Source: Synechococcales cyanobacterium GL140_1_metabinner_5_sub (lineage in GTDB: Bacteria > Cyanobacteriota > Cyanobacteriia > Cyanobacteriales > Chamaesiphonaceae). From it: DNA of 64,000 nt. The position numbers and the translations under genes are program-made. The stretch lies in contig JANYHM010000038.1 in assembly GCA_025359065.1 (NCBI GenBank), positions 124,001-188,000 of the forward strand. Direction: 5' to 3'. The first letter of the stretch is position 1, and each line of letters starts with the position of its first letter. This document shows, one piece after another, positions 39,202 to 48,298 of the stretch. The notes below the pieces were generated by a model that worked only from the letters and a program-made list of their open reading frames with translations, was not told the origin of the DNA and did no database searches.

Positions 39202-40356
39202 ATGCCAGTCACTGCCAAGATTATCAACGCCCGAGTACCTGGTCATAACAGCACCCAGCAGATTTTAGTGGTTGATGGCAAAATTCAAGCGATCGCCCCG
39301 GTCATTGCGGCCAACTCCGCAGACTGCCCCGTTACTGACCTAACCGGAGACTGGTGCTCATTGGGTGGGATCGATCTACAAATTAACGGAGCCTTGGGCT
39401 TAGCTTTTCCTGATTTACATCGCGGCGATCATCAAAAACTGCGCGAAATTTGTGATTGGCTGTGGAAACAAGGCATAGATGGCTTTGTGCCCACCTTAGT
39501 GACCACTTCGATCGACAACTTTCAGCGATCGCTCCAGGTCATTAGCGAATTTATGGCGCAGCAGACCACCGGCACTGCCCAAATTTTGGGAGCACATCTA
39601 GAAGGCCCTTGCTTGAACCCCGAAAAACGTGGCGCTCACCCAGCAGAGTATTTACTGCCCTTGACCTTAGAAAACGTCAAAAAAGTAATTGGTGACTATG
39701 GTTCGATCGTCAAAATCATGACCCTGGCACCCGAACTAGATCCCAGCGGTTTAGTGGTGCCATTTTTGCGTCGTCAAGGAGTCGTAGTGAGCCTCGGTCA
39801 TTCTGTGGCTAGCTTGCCGATCGCCGAACGCGCTTTCGACGAAGGAGCCACCATGGTGACTCACGCCTTCAATGCCATGCCCAGCCTTCACCATCGTCAG
39901 CCCGGTCTTCTGGCTGGAGCTTTGACTTATCACGGAGTGCAATCTGGTTTTATTGCCGATGGTCAGCATGTTCATCCCACCATGCTCAAGGTATTTTTAA
40001 GAGCCGCTAAGTTTGGTGATCATGCCTTTTTGGTCAGCGATGCATTGTCTCCTTTGGGTTTACCAGATGGCCTGTATCCTTGGGATAACCGCAAAATCGA
40101 AATCAGTTCGGGTACCGCGCGCCTACCCGATGGCACTTTGGCCGGGACAACTCTGCCGTTGTTGACTGGGGTAGATAATTTAGTGAGCTGGGGAGCCTGT
40201 GACTTGGAGCAGGCTATAACTTTGGCGACTACCGCGCCACGGCGGGCGATCGGTCTACCCTCCGACTATCTTGGTCAAGCGGCTACCCTGTTGCGTTGGC
40301 AGGTTGATCCTAAAACTCAGCAGATTACTCGATCGAGATTGATGCAGAAGGCTTAG
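39202..40356 (+). CDS. nagA: N-acetylglucosamine-6-phosphate deacetylase
   Basis: Deacetylates GlcNAc-6-phosphate to glucosamine-6-phosphate in amino-sugar recycling. The 384-residue amidohydrolase has GGIDLQINGALG, HLEGPCLNPEKRGAHP with the metal Glu, VSLGHSVAS, THAFNAMPSLHHRQPG and LVSDALSPLG with the catalytic Asp. No nagB or transporter gene is adjacent. It is transcribed in the same direction as mnmA and chlM but with gaps suggesting separate promoters. Confidence 0.93.
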   Translation: MPVTAKIINARVPGHNSTQQILVVDGKIQAIAPVIAANSADCPVTDLTGDWCSLGGIDLQINGALGLAFPDLHRGDHQKLREICDWLWKQGIDGFVPTLVTTSIDNFQRSLQVISEFMAQQTTGTAQILGAHLEGPCLNPEKRGAHPAEYLLPLTLENVKKVIGDYGSIVKIMTLAPELDPSGLVVPFLRRQGVVVSLGHSVASLPIAERAFDEGATMVTHAFNAMPSLHHRQPGLLAGALTYHGVQSGFIADGQHVHPTMLKVFLRAAKFGDHAFLVSDALSPLGLPDGLYPWDNRKIEISSGTARLPDGTLAGTTLPLLTGVDNLVSWGACDLEQAITLATTAPRRAIGLPSDYLGQAATLLRWQVDPKTQQITRSRLMQKA

Positions 40357-40403
40357 GCGCTGGTATGATTTACTTTGCTGAGAAAACATTTTGAAAAACT
40401 CCT

Positions 40404-41099
40404 ATGAATGCCATCGATGACAAAAGCATAGTCAAAGAATACTTTAATGGCACCGGCTTTGATCGATGGAAGCGGATCTATGGTGATGGCGAAGTAAACC
40501 GAGTACAGCTCGGCATCCGCACCGGCCACCAAAAAACTGTAGATACTTTGCTGGGCTGGTTCAAAGAAGATGGCAACATTGAAGGCTTGACTGTTTGTGA
40601 TGCGGGCTGTGGTGTGGGCAGCCTGAGCATTCCTCTCGCCGAGATGGGCGCGATAGTGAATGCCAGTGATATTTCTGAAATGATGGTAGGCGAAGGCAAA
40701 GAGCGGGCGGCCAAGCTGTTTGGTAACAACAACAATCCTGCTTTTGCCACCAGTGATTTAGAAAGCCTGAGCGGCAATTATGACACCGTGGTTTGCTTAG
40801 ATGTGTTGATTCATTATCCTGAAGAAAAAGCTGGGGATATGATCAAGCATTTGGTCTCGATGGCCGATCGCCGCTTTGTGGTCAGTTTTGCGCCCCACAC
40901 TACTTTGCTGTGTATGCTGAAAAAAATTGGCGAGTTTTTCCCTGGCCCGAGCAAAGCGACCCGCGCTTATTTACACCGCGAAGCAATGATCGTTAAGGCG
41001 ATCGAAGAACAGGGCTTTGAAATTAAGCGTCGTGCCCTCAACACCGGTAATTTCTATTTTTCCAAAATGATTGAAGCTGTCAAAAAAACCGATCAGTAG
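40404..41099 (+). CDS. chlM: Magnesium protoporphyrin IX methyltransferase
   Basis: Methylates the C13 propionate of Mg-protoporphyrin IX with SAM, a committed step of chlorophyll synthesis. The 231-residue protein has the ChlM/BchM N-terminus (VKEYFNGTGFDRWKRIYGD), the SAM site VCDAGCGVGSLSIPLAE and the family segment VVCLDVLIHYP. It is first in a tight run of four genes (gaps of 27 bp, 16 bp and a 4 bp overlap) that also encodes a photosystem I accumulation factor and phylloquinone enzymes. Confidence 0.95.
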   Translation: MNAIDDKSIVKEYFNGTGFDRWKRIYGDGEVNRVQLGIRTGHQKTVDTLLGWFKEDGNIEGLTVCDAGCGVGSLSIPLAEMGAIVNASDISEMMVGEGKERAAKLFGNNNNPAFATSDLESLSGNYDTVVCLDVLIHYPEEKAGDMIKHLVSMADRRFVVSFAPHTTLLCMLKKIGEFFPGPSKATRAYLHREAMIVKAIEEQGFEIKRRALNTGNFYFSKMIEAVKKTDQ

Positions 41100-41126
41100 T
41101 CAATCTATTTCCCACCATTCACACTT

Positions 41127-41678
41127 ATGATCAATTCTTTTTGGCAATTCTTCGGACGCACATTCTGTCTTTTGATGATGTGTTTAACCATCTTTGCTGC
41201 GCCAGCTTGGGCAGCGATGGATGACGATCGATTTGATGGCAATATTTATGTGCTATACGCTGGCAATGGTTCCCTCGTGCCACCACGCATTAACTTAGCC
41301 GATTCATTAAAAGATCAAAAGCCAGCAATGCTGGTGTTTTATTTGGATGATAGTAAAGACTGCAAACGCTTTGCGGGAATTGTCTCTCAGGCGCAGTCTT
41401 TCTATGGACGAGCCGCAAATTTGATCCCAGTATCGGTAGATAGTTTAACTGCTGCCAAATACGCAAAAAATGAAGCGGGCTATTATTACAGCGGCAAAGT
41501 GCCACAAACAGTAATTTTTGATAGCAGCGGCAAAATTGTTTTTAATGAAAGCGGCAATAGCAGTTTTGAATCGATCGATATTGCTTTCCGCAAAGTCTTT
41601 AACCGCCCCGATCGTCCAGCGGGTAAGAAGTTAGAACAACGCAGCTTAAATGAATTCAACAGCGAGTTGGTTAATTAG
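41127..41678 (+). CDS. Thylakoid photosystem I accumulation factor-like, thioredoxin-fold protein
   Basis: A 183-residue protein with a signal peptide (residues 1-29, ending AWA). The mature sequence starts AMDDDRFDGNIYVLYAGNGS and has a thioredoxin-like core (PAMLVFYLDDSKDCKRFAG, KVPQTVIFDSSGKIV, cis-Pro region VPQ). There is only one Cys, in DSKDCK, so a redox CxxC is absent. The sequence matches my recollection of the family annotated as thylakoid membrane photosystem I accumulation factor. Its place between chlM and menHE supports a role in PSI biogenesis, which is inference. Confidence 0.8.
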   Translation: MINSFWQFFGRTFCLLMMCLTIFAAPAWAAMDDDRFDGNIYVLYAGNGSLVPPRINLADSLKDQKPAMLVFYLDDSKDCKRFAGIVSQAQSFYGRAANLIPVSVDSLTAAKYAKNEAGYYYSGKVPQTVIFDSSGKIVFNESGNSSFESIDIAFRKVFNRPDRPAGKKLEQRSLNEFNSELVN

Positions 41679-41694
41679 TCAGTAAATTAAGGCC

Positions 41695-42453
41695 ATGTAC
41701 ATCCAACAGTGGGGCGATCGAACATTACCTTCTCTGCTGCTGCTGCATGGTTTCATGGGCAGCAGCGCCGATTTTCTCCCACTGATTCCCCGTCTTATTC
41801 AACACTTTCACTGTATTTGTGTAGATTTGCCCGGTCATGGTCAGACGGAAATTGTCGAGCATAATTTTGTCAGCACTGCCGAACAAATTTTAAACATCGT
41901 CCCAGATAACTGCTATCTTTTTGGCTATTCTTTGGGTGGTCGGTTAGCGCTTTATCTGGCTTTACACTATCCCGATCGATGGCAAAAGGTAATTTTAGAA
42001 TCGGCCAGTTTTGGTCTGTCAGATCCTCCGATGCGGGAACAGCGCCAGCAGCAAGATCGGGCGATCGCCCGCAAATTGCGCCAGCCAGACTTAGATTTTG
42101 CTGCTTTTATCCATAAATGGTATCAGCAGCCAGTTTTTACTGGTATTGAAACTCATCCCAATTTCCCTGAATTAATTGTTAGTCGATCGAACAATAACCC
42201 ACTATCATTGGCTCGATCTTTAGAAACCACGGGTTTACGCCAACAACCATATCTAGGAGAACTATTAAAAACCAATATAATTCCTTTACTAATATTAGCT
42301 GGTGAACAAGATATTAAATTCGTCGAAATTGGCTACCAAATTGCCAGTATCTGTCGGCAAACCCAGTTAACTATTGTGCCTGATTGCAGTCACAATATTC
42401 ATTTTCAGCAGCTAGATCTTTGGCTTGAAGCAGTGTTGGAGTTTTTGATATGA
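41695..42453 (+). CDS. menH: 2-succinyl-6-hydroxy-2,4-cyclohexadiene-1-carboxylate synthase
   Basis: Alpha/beta hydrolase-fold lyase of the phylloquinone/menaquinone pathway. The 252-residue protein has LLHGFMGSSADF (oxyanion region), VDLPGHGQT, the nucleophile elbow FGYSLGGRLAL, an acid region LAGEQDIKF and the catalytic His in CSHNIHF. The last four bases overlap the start of menE (ATGA), so the two are translationally coupled and the MenH assignment is well supported by context. Confidence 0.9.
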   Translation: MYIQQWGDRTLPSLLLLHGFMGSSADFLPLIPRLIQHFHCICVDLPGHGQTEIVEHNFVSTAEQILNIVPDNCYLFGYSLGGRLALYLALHYPDRWQKVILESASFGLSDPPMREQRQQQDRAIARKLRQPDLDFAAFIHKWYQQPVFTGIETHPNFPELIVSRSNNNPLSLARSLETTGLRQQPYLGELLKTNIIPLLILAGEQDIKFVEIGYQIASICRQTQLTIVPDCSHNIHFQQLDLWLEAVLEFLI

Positions 42454-43676
42454 GATTAGACTCACAAATCCAAAATTGGTTAATTAAAGAAAATCAATTT
42501 TCCTTCGGAAACGCTCCGCGATCAAGTATTTTAACTTTACTAAATCTCCAAAAACAGCAAATTCAAAATCAGCCACATCATATTATTTCAACAAAAGACA
42601 CCGAGCAATTTATCATTGAATTTTTAGCAGCAGTGAGTTTAGAAATTCCAGTATTTCTCGCTGATCCGCGCTGGGGTGAAGTAGAACAACAGCAGTTTAT
42701 TGATTTGATTACTCAAGGAACGTCGCAACCGGGCACCATCATGATTCCGACCGGGGGCACTAGTGGACAGCTAAAATTAGTGGTTCATAGTCCGGCCACT
42801 CTCTCCGCAGCAGTGCAAGGATTTCAAGAGTTTTATGGTGTAGCTAAAATCAACTCTCATTGCTTATTACCCCTGCATCATGTCAGCGGTTTGATGCAGC
42901 TATGGCGATCGATTATCACCAACGGCCATTTCAGCACCAGCCAAGCAGCCCCAGACTCTTTTATTTCTCTAGTCCCAACCCAGCTCCAGCGCTGGCTGCC
43001 CAGTCGATCGGACTGGCTGCGATCTTTTAAAACAGTGATTATTGGTGGTGCCCCGGCAGCCGCGAATTTATTAGCTGAAGCTCGTGCTGCCCAAATTCCG
43101 TTGTCGCCCAGCTATGGAGCCACCGAAACAGCGGCGATGGTGGCAGCTCTGCCTGTCACCGATTTTTTGGCCGGAGCGGTGGGCTGTGGTCAACCTTTAC
43201 CCCATGCTCGTCTGCGGATCCAGCCAGATATCCAATTAAACAGTGGACGCATCGAGATTAAATCTCGATCACTAATGCTGGGCTATTATCCAAGCCTCAG
43301 AGAACCTCAACAATATTGGCTCACTGACGATCTGGGTGAGTTTGATGAATTGGGTAATTTGCAGATTATTGGTAGAGAAAGCCAAAAAATTATCAGCGGT
43401 GGTGAAAAGATTTTTCCAGAACAAGTAGAAGCAGCTATTTTGGCTACTGGTTTAATAACAGATGTTTGTGTTTTGGGGATACCTGATGCGGAATGGGGCG
43501 ATCGAGTAGTAGCCTGTTACGTCGGAGCTATTGATCCACTAGTTTTACAAACAGCCGTGGCTGATCGACTAGCTGATTTTAAACGTCCCAAAGCCTGGTT
43601 TGCTTTAGCAGAAATTCCTCGCAATAGCCAGGGAAAAGTTGATCGTAAACGACTGCGCCAACAAATTAATCCTTAA
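42450..43676 (+). CDS. menE: o-succinylbenzoate-CoA ligase
   Basis: Activates o-succinylbenzoate with ATP and CoA in phylloquinone synthesis; phylloquinone is the A1 electron carrier of photosystem I. The 408-residue ANL-family enzyme has the P-loop IMIPTGGTSGQLK, LLPLHHVSGLMQLWRS, SYGATETAAM, LTDDLGEFDE and the C-terminal hinge and lysine motifs (SQKIISGGEKIFPEQVE, PRNSQGKVDRK). It is somewhat shorter than long-chain acyl-CoA ligases, as usual for MenE. Start overlaps menH by 4 bp. Confidence 0.93.
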   Translation: MRLDSQIQNWLIKENQFSFGNAPRSSILTLLNLQKQQIQNQPHHIISTKDTEQFIIEFLAAVSLEIPVFLADPRWGEVEQQQFIDLITQGTSQPGTIMIPTGGTSGQLKLVVHSPATLSAAVQGFQEFYGVAKINSHCLLPLHHVSGLMQLWRSIITNGHFSTSQAAPDSFISLVPTQLQRWLPSRSDWLRSFKTVIIGGAPAAANLLAEARAAQIPLSPSYGATETAAMVAALPVTDFLAGAVGCGQPLPHARLRIQPDIQLNSGRIEIKSRSLMLGYYPSLREPQQYWLTDDLGEFDELGNLQIIGRESQKIISGGEKIFPEQVEAAILATGLITDVCVLGIPDAEWGDRVVACYVGAIDPLVLQTAVADRLADFKRPKAWFALAEIPRNSQGKVDRKRLRQQINP

Positions 43677-43744
43677 ATTAGTCCTTGGTAGCAAGTAAGA
43701 TAATATGGGCATTCTGGTAACAATATCTACCGAAATTTTCCAGT

Positions 43745-44206
43745 ATGAAAAACGTTTTTTTGGCAGCCAGCCTGTCAGTCAGCACTCTGATTTGTCAAGC
43801 CACACCAGCCGCAGCTCAATTTGGTCAAGGTCAAGGAGCTTCGTTTGCTCCTACAGTTACTTTCGAGAACGGTAACACTCTCTGGAGCCTAGAAAATCGT
43901 GCTTTTCTTAACGAGCATTTTTCTTTGCGTACCGTAGCAGGCTTTGCTAGCAGCGATTCCAATGGCAATAAATACAGCACTTCTCTAAACTATAATATCA
44001 ATCTTGATGACGAAGCTAAGACCTTTAGCCCATTTGTAGGTCTCGGTGCAGCCTATTACTCTGGTGCTAGTAACCAAATTGCTGGTTTTGCTCAGGCCGG
44101 AATCGACCTCAATTTTGAAGGTTTGAGCGTTACCGGCAGCCTTGCCCTACCTTTTAACGGTGACAGAGGACTATCCACCTCGATCGGACTCGGCTTAAAA
44201 TTTTAG
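43745..44206 (+). CDS. Small exported beta-rich protein
   Basis: A 153-residue protein with a signal peptide (residues 1-24, ending AAA) followed by alternating beta-strand sequence (HFSLRTVAGFASSD, TSLNYNINLDDEAK, PFVGLGAAYYSG) that ends in an aromatic residue, GLGLKF. This resembles a small eight-stranded outer-membrane beta-barrel. No named family is recognised. It follows menE by 68 bp and converges on rbcR. Confidence 0.65.
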   Translation: MKNVFLAASLSVSTLICQATPAAAQFGQGQGASFAPTVTFENGNTLWSLENRAFLNEHFSLRTVAGFASSDSNGNKYSTSLNYNINLDDEAKTFSPFVGLGAAYYSGASNQIAGFAQAGIDLNFEGLSVTGSLALPFNGDRGLSTSIGLGLKF

Positions 44207-44213
44207 CCAGCTT

Positions 44214-45209
44214 TCAACTCTCAACTACAAAAGTCGGAGCCACCTCCCCACGACCTTTCTTGCCATTCATCGTTTCACTGTTCCAAGTATAAGAAGTAAA
44301 CTGGGGCAAAATTTCGCTACAAAAAGCATCAGCAGCCTTTGATCGATAGCGGTTGGGGTTAACAATTGCCGATAGAGTACGCTGGATTTTTAGCCCTTCA
44401 ATTTGGGCACGGCACATCAGGCCAATTTGCAGCTCTTTTTCGATCGCCGAAAGCGAGACAAATGCTGCGCCCAGGCCAGCTTGCACCGCATTTTTAATCG
44501 CTTCAATCGAGTTTAGCTCCATCTCAATTTTTAACCGTTTGGGGTCAATATCGCAGCGGGTCAAAACCTGATCGATTACTTTGCGAATGGTAGATTGAGA
44601 ATCTAAGGAAATGAACTTTAGCTTATAGATATCTTCTTTGGGAATGCTGCCCAGCTTGCCCAACGGATAACTGCTGGGGACAATTAACGCCAACTCATCT
44701 TCGGCGTAAGGAACAACATCTAGGGAATCATGCAGTTCAGCCGGTACTTCGCCCCCAATAATTGCCAAATCCACCTGGCCATTGGCCACACTCCAAGCTG
44801 TCCGGCGGGTGGAATGAACGTGGAGTTGTACCGAGACATCGGGATATTTTTCCCGAAAAGCGCCAATCATTCGAGGTAATAGATAGGTGCCAGTAGTCTG
44901 AGAAGCCCCAATGATTAGCGTGCCGCCCTGTAAGTTTTGTAAATCTTCGATCGCTCGACAAGTCTCTTGGCAAAGAGTTAGAATCTTGTCTCCATAATTT
45001 AATAGCAAATGTCCTGCTTCGGTTAACTGCGCCCTGCGCCCACCCCGATCAAATAATGGAACATCTAACTGGCGTTCTAGATTTTGCACCTGCAAACTAA
45101 CCGCAGGCTGTGATACATATAGGCTGTCGGCGGCACGCTTAAAACTGCCTTCGGCGGCGATGGCTTTGAGGATGCGTAGCTGATCGAGAGTAAACGGCAG
45201 GTCGGACAT
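44214..45209 (-). CDS. rbcR: LysR-type regulator of the Rubisco operon type (RbcR)
   Basis: A 331-residue LysR regulator. The N-terminal winged HTH ([20 protein letters not shown], then [20 protein letters not shown]) and the linker-effector region ([39 protein letters not shown]) match the cyanobacterial RbcR group, activators of Rubisco and carbon-fixation genes that sense metabolites. An upstream in-frame start would add 11 residues, but the family starts at [11 protein letters not shown]. The neighbours are not Rubisco genes, so it acts in trans. Confidence 0.88.
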   Translation of the reverse strand: MSDLPFTLDQLRILKAIAAEGSFKRAADSLYVSQPAVSLQVQNLERQLDVPLFDRGGRRAQLTEAGHLLLNYGDKILTLCQETCRAIEDLQNLQGGTLIIGASQTTGTYLLPRMIGAFREKYPDVSVQLHVHSTRRTAWSVANGQVDLAIIGGEVPAELHDSLDVVPYAEDELALIVPSSYPLGKLGSIPKEDIYKLKFISLDSQSTIRKVIDQVLTRCDIDPKRLKIEMELNSIEAIKNAVQAGLGAAFVSLSAIEKELQIGLMCRAQIEGLKIQRTLSAIVNPNRYRSKAADAFCSEILPQFTSYTWNSETMNGKKGRGEVAPTFVVES

Positions 45210-45319
45210 ATTAACGGTTACTAGAGAGCTACAGAGCCGCACGCAGCACTGATTCTCTGATTATCCCCGAAAAAATGACCTTTGTATAATAAAAACTAAT
45301 AAGCAAATTCTTCTACTAT

Positions 45320-46543
45320 ATGTGTCGCATTTTGAAATATCCTTTGCCTTTTAGCCTAGAAAGACTACCCGCAGAGACTTGTGTGGTAGGGGGAGCTGTG
45401 CGGGATGCTCTTTTGGGCAGAACTCGTGGAGTTATCGATATCGATTTGGTGGTGCCGGTAAATGCGGTGGAGTTAGCCCGCGATATTAGCCGTGATTATC
45501 AAGCTGGCTTTGTGATGCTCGATGCCGAAAGATCGATCGCCCGCCTAGTATTTGATGGGATGACGGTAGACTTTGCCCAGCAAATGGGTGGTAGTTTAAC
45601 AGCCGATTTACATCGTCGGGACTATCGAATGAACGCGATCGCCTATCACCTAATAGAGCAACGTTTAATTGATCCCTTAGATGGCCGTGGTGATCTACAG
45701 GCCAAACTAGTGCGGATGGTTTCGGCGCAAAACTTAGCAGATGATCCCCTGCGATTACTGCGGGGCTATCGACAAGCGGCGCAGCTAGGGTTTGAGATTG
45801 AATCAGAAACTGCTCGCACCATTCAGAGCCTTGCACCACGTCTAAATACGGTGGCTGCCGAGCGAATAATGACCGAACTACGCTATCTTTTAGCTGTTAG
45901 TCACCATGATATTCGGGTGGTGATTGCAGCGGTAGACTTGCTCCAAGTTTGGTTGCCCGGAATTCAGAGAGAGACTCTGGCTTCAGAGCTGCAAGCTCTT
46001 ACGGCTGCACTGCGTTTGATCGAATCCCAAGTGCCGCAGCTTTGGCAAGAATTAAATATTCCCCTTCGTCCAACTTTACCCACTACGATTGCCGATATCA
46101 CTTTGCTTTATGGTCTGTTGGGATCGTTACCTAGTAAAGAAATATTAACTAATCTGACCGCTAGCGTTGCCGAAATTATGGCGATTAATATACTACAACA
46201 AAGTGCCTCCATCCTTTGGCCTGCAAGTGTAGTAGATGTCTTTCGTTTATTTCAAATTACCGGCAAATACTTTCCGGGGTTCGTAGTGCTCAATCTTGCT
46301 GCTGGCAGAACTTTGACGACTTTGAAACCGCTGATTGATCGGTATTTTGACTTACAAGATCCTTTATCACATCCAGTGATAATTGTCAATGGCAAAGAAC
46401 TGATGTCGGCCTTGAATCTGCCCCCCTCGCCAGCGATCGGGCAACTGTTAGCAGAAATTCAGCTTGGGCAGATACGTGGAGAAATTGTTACGAAACAAGA
46501 AGCTATATCCTACGCTAGGTCAAAGGTTGCGGAATGTAAGTAA
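45320..46543 (+). CDS. CCA tRNA nucleotidyltransferase / poly(A) polymerase family
   Basis: A 407-residue class II nucleotidyltransferase that adds CC, A or CCA to tRNA 3' ends. Motifs are VGGAVRDALLG with the catalytic DIDLVV, the B motif HRRDYRMNAIAYHL, LIDPLDGRGDL, and the DDPLRLLRGYRQAAQL neck. Cyanobacteria can have separate CC- and A-adding enzymes, and this sequence alone does not decide which activity it has. Divergent from rbcR by 110 bp. Confidence 0.88.
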   Translation: MCRILKYPLPFSLERLPAETCVVGGAVRDALLGRTRGVIDIDLVVPVNAVELARDISRDYQAGFVMLDAERSIARLVFDGMTVDFAQQMGGSLTADLHRRDYRMNAIAYHLIEQRLIDPLDGRGDLQAKLVRMVSAQNLADDPLRLLRGYRQAAQLGFEIESETARTIQSLAPRLNTVAAERIMTELRYLLAVSHHDIRVVIAAVDLLQVWLPGIQRETLASELQALTAALRLIESQVPQLWQELNIPLRPTLPTTIADITLLYGLLGSLPSKEILTNLTASVAEIMAINILQQSASILWPASVVDVFRLFQITGKYFPGFVVLNLAAGRTLTTLKPLIDRYFDLQDPLSHPVIIVNGKELMSALNLPPSPAIGQLLAEIQLGQIRGEIVTKQEAISYARSKVAECK

Positions 46544-46732
46544 TCTTGCGGGTAGATAGACCTGGCCTGAAAAATCAGGGTATAATTTAGGTGGACTTAT
46601 AAATTAATTACTCTAGGTACAGAATTTTTAATCTTCTAAGTTTCATTGAAAGCTTTGCCCTCACACAGCAAGCTTTCCCAGCGAAAACAGGGAACGCTAA
46701 AACCACCAGTTCGACTATCTACGCTGACTGTA

Positions 46733-47428
46733 ATGAACATCCCTCTTTTACCAATTCGTTCCCGACTTCATCTATTTCCCAAGCCTGCTTTTTGGCTTAA
46801 AGCGTTATGCCTACTGCCTTTAGCCATGCCCATAGTACGAGTAGTACTATCCGGTTTTGCTTGGTTTAGCTGGTTGAATTTTCCGTTTAGTTGGCTCGCT
46901 GCTACTGGCCTCGTTACAACACTACATGTGTTACTTCCCATGGCAATTGTTGCTGGCATCTACTGGGGTGTGCGCTCAATATGGTCGGCCAAAACGACTT
47001 TTTCTCAGGCTTTGTGGTTTGCCTGTTCTACGATGCTGATTGTAGTAGTTTCTTTCTGTGGGACTGTGGCGATCGCGGCTGTGGCCGAGTCCACAATTTG
47101 TCGAATGCCCACACCTACTATTTTAGTGGGTGGTAGCTGTAGTAATCATTTCGCCAATACTGACCTGACCGATGTGATCTCCAGCATGGAGACTTATAAC
47201 CTGCGCTATTACACATGGATGTTGTGGCTGATGTTAATTGCCTATTGCTATCAGGCTGAGGCTTTCTTCTGGGAAAGAACGCTGCCTAGAATAGATGCTT
47301 TTGATACCTATTCGCAAGAAGAAGATATGGGGTCAAGCGAACGCTTTGCACAGGAAGATGTGTCTAATCTTGATGCCATCAGACCCATTACAGACGGTGA
47401 TGTTTTAGATGGTTCGCCCAATTTGTAG
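46733..47428 (+). CDS. Hypothetical multi-pass membrane protein
   Basis: A 231-residue protein with about four hydrophobic helices (around ALCLLPLAMPIVRVVLSGF, TTLHVLLPMAIVAGIYWGV, ALWFACSTMLIVVVSFCGT and YTWMLWLMLIAYCYQ) and an acidic cytoplasmic tail. Three cysteines and a Gly-rich loop lie between helices 3 and 4. I do not recognise a family. An in-frame TTG at 46646 would add 29 polar residues; the ATG at 46733 is preferred. It converges on the sugar permease gene and shares its terminator. Confidence 0.6.
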   Translation: MNIPLLPIRSRLHLFPKPAFWLKALCLLPLAMPIVRVVLSGFAWFSWLNFPFSWLAATGLVTTLHVLLPMAIVAGIYWGVRSIWSAKTTFSQALWFACSTMLIVVVSFCGTVAIAAVAESTICRMPTPTILVGGSCSNHFANTDLTDVISSMETYNLRYYTWMLWLMLIAYCYQAEAFFWERTLPRIDAFDTYSQEEDMGSSERFAQEDVSNLDAIRPITDGDVLDGSPNL

Positions 47429-47450
47429 ACAATAAAACAGCGTAATTTTA

Positions 47451-47486
47451 AAGCGGAGTTAGAGGAGCTATCCTTTGACTCCGCTT
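47451..47486. terminator. Bidirectional terminator between convergent genes
   Basis: AAGCGGAGT (47451-47459) pairs with ACTCCGCTT (47478-47486), with an inner AGGA/TCCT pairing. It overlaps the last codons of the minus-strand permease gene, so the stop codon lies in the loop. A T-rich tract (TAAAATTACG) follows on the minus strand. Confidence 0.55.
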
Positions 47487-48298
47487 GCTACATCAGTGGG
47501 TACGATATATTTTTGCACAAATAAAAACATTACTAATATTGGGATGATCGAAGTAATCGCTCCGGCGGCCACCAGTCGCCAGTTAGAACCAAAGGCTCCG
47601 CTAGAGAGCTTAGAAACTGCTAGGGGCAAAGTATAAAATTGATCATCTTTAATTACGATCAGCGGCCACAAGAAATCACTCCAGGCACCAATAAAAACAA
47701 AAATAGACAGGGTAATTAGCGCTGGACGAATGGCTGGCAGCATAATATTCCACCAAATTCCTAAATCGTTGCAGCCATCGATGCGGGCGGCTTCTTCTAG
47801 TTCTTGGGGTACACCGCGAAAGGCTTGGCGCAGCAGATAAATACCGAAGGCCGAAACGATGTTGGGTAGGATAATACCCAAATAGCTATTGACTAAATCT
47901 AACTGCACCGCGATGATATACAGCGGAATCATCACAATCTGAAACGGGATCATCAAGGTCGATAGAACTACTGCCCAGATGGCTTTTTTACCCCAAAAGT
48001 TTAAACGAGCCAAGGGATAAGCAGCCAAGCTGCAAAATAGCAAGTTGCAAGCCACGCTGGCGATCGCCACAATCATGCTGTTCATTAAGGCCAAGCCAAA
48101 GTTACTGCTCTGAAACACCTCGCCAAAGTTATCTAGGGTGAGAGATGTGGGGAAAAATTGGGGCGGTGATTGGAAGACATTTTCGCTGTTGGACTTTAAG
48201 GCCGTGCTGCTCAGCCATAGTAAAGGTGCCAAGGTAACGAGGGCGATCACACTTAACACCAAGTAGTTAGCCAGGGTTTTCCAATTGAATTTTTTCAT
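47468..48298 (-). CDS. Carbohydrate ABC transporter permease (MalG family)
   Basis: A 276-residue inner-membrane permease with six predicted helices and the EAA loop that contacts the ATPase (ELEEAARIDGCNDLGIWWNI). The N-terminal region (LAPLLWLSSTALKSNSENVF) and C-terminus (KYIVPTDVASGVKG) are typical of the MalG/LacG type. No solute-binding protein, second permease or ATPase is nearby, so partners are encoded elsewhere. Its ATG overlaps the purK stop as ATGA, placing it as the second gene of a purK transcript. That overlap decides the start, five codons inside the maximal open frame. Confidence 0.9.
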   Translation of the reverse strand: MKKFNWKTLANYLVLSVIALVTLAPLLWLSSTALKSNSENVFQSPPQFFPTSLTLDNFGEVFQSSNFGLALMNSMIVAIASVACNLLFCSLAAYPLARLNFWGKKAIWAVVLSTLMIPFQIVMIPLYIIAVQLDLVNSYLGIILPNIVSAFGIYLLRQAFRGVPQELEEAARIDGCNDLGIWWNIMLPAIRPALITLSIFVFIGAWSDFLWPLIVIKDDQFYTLPLAVSKLSSGAFGSNWRLVAAGAITSIIPILVMFLFVQKYIVPTDVASGVKG

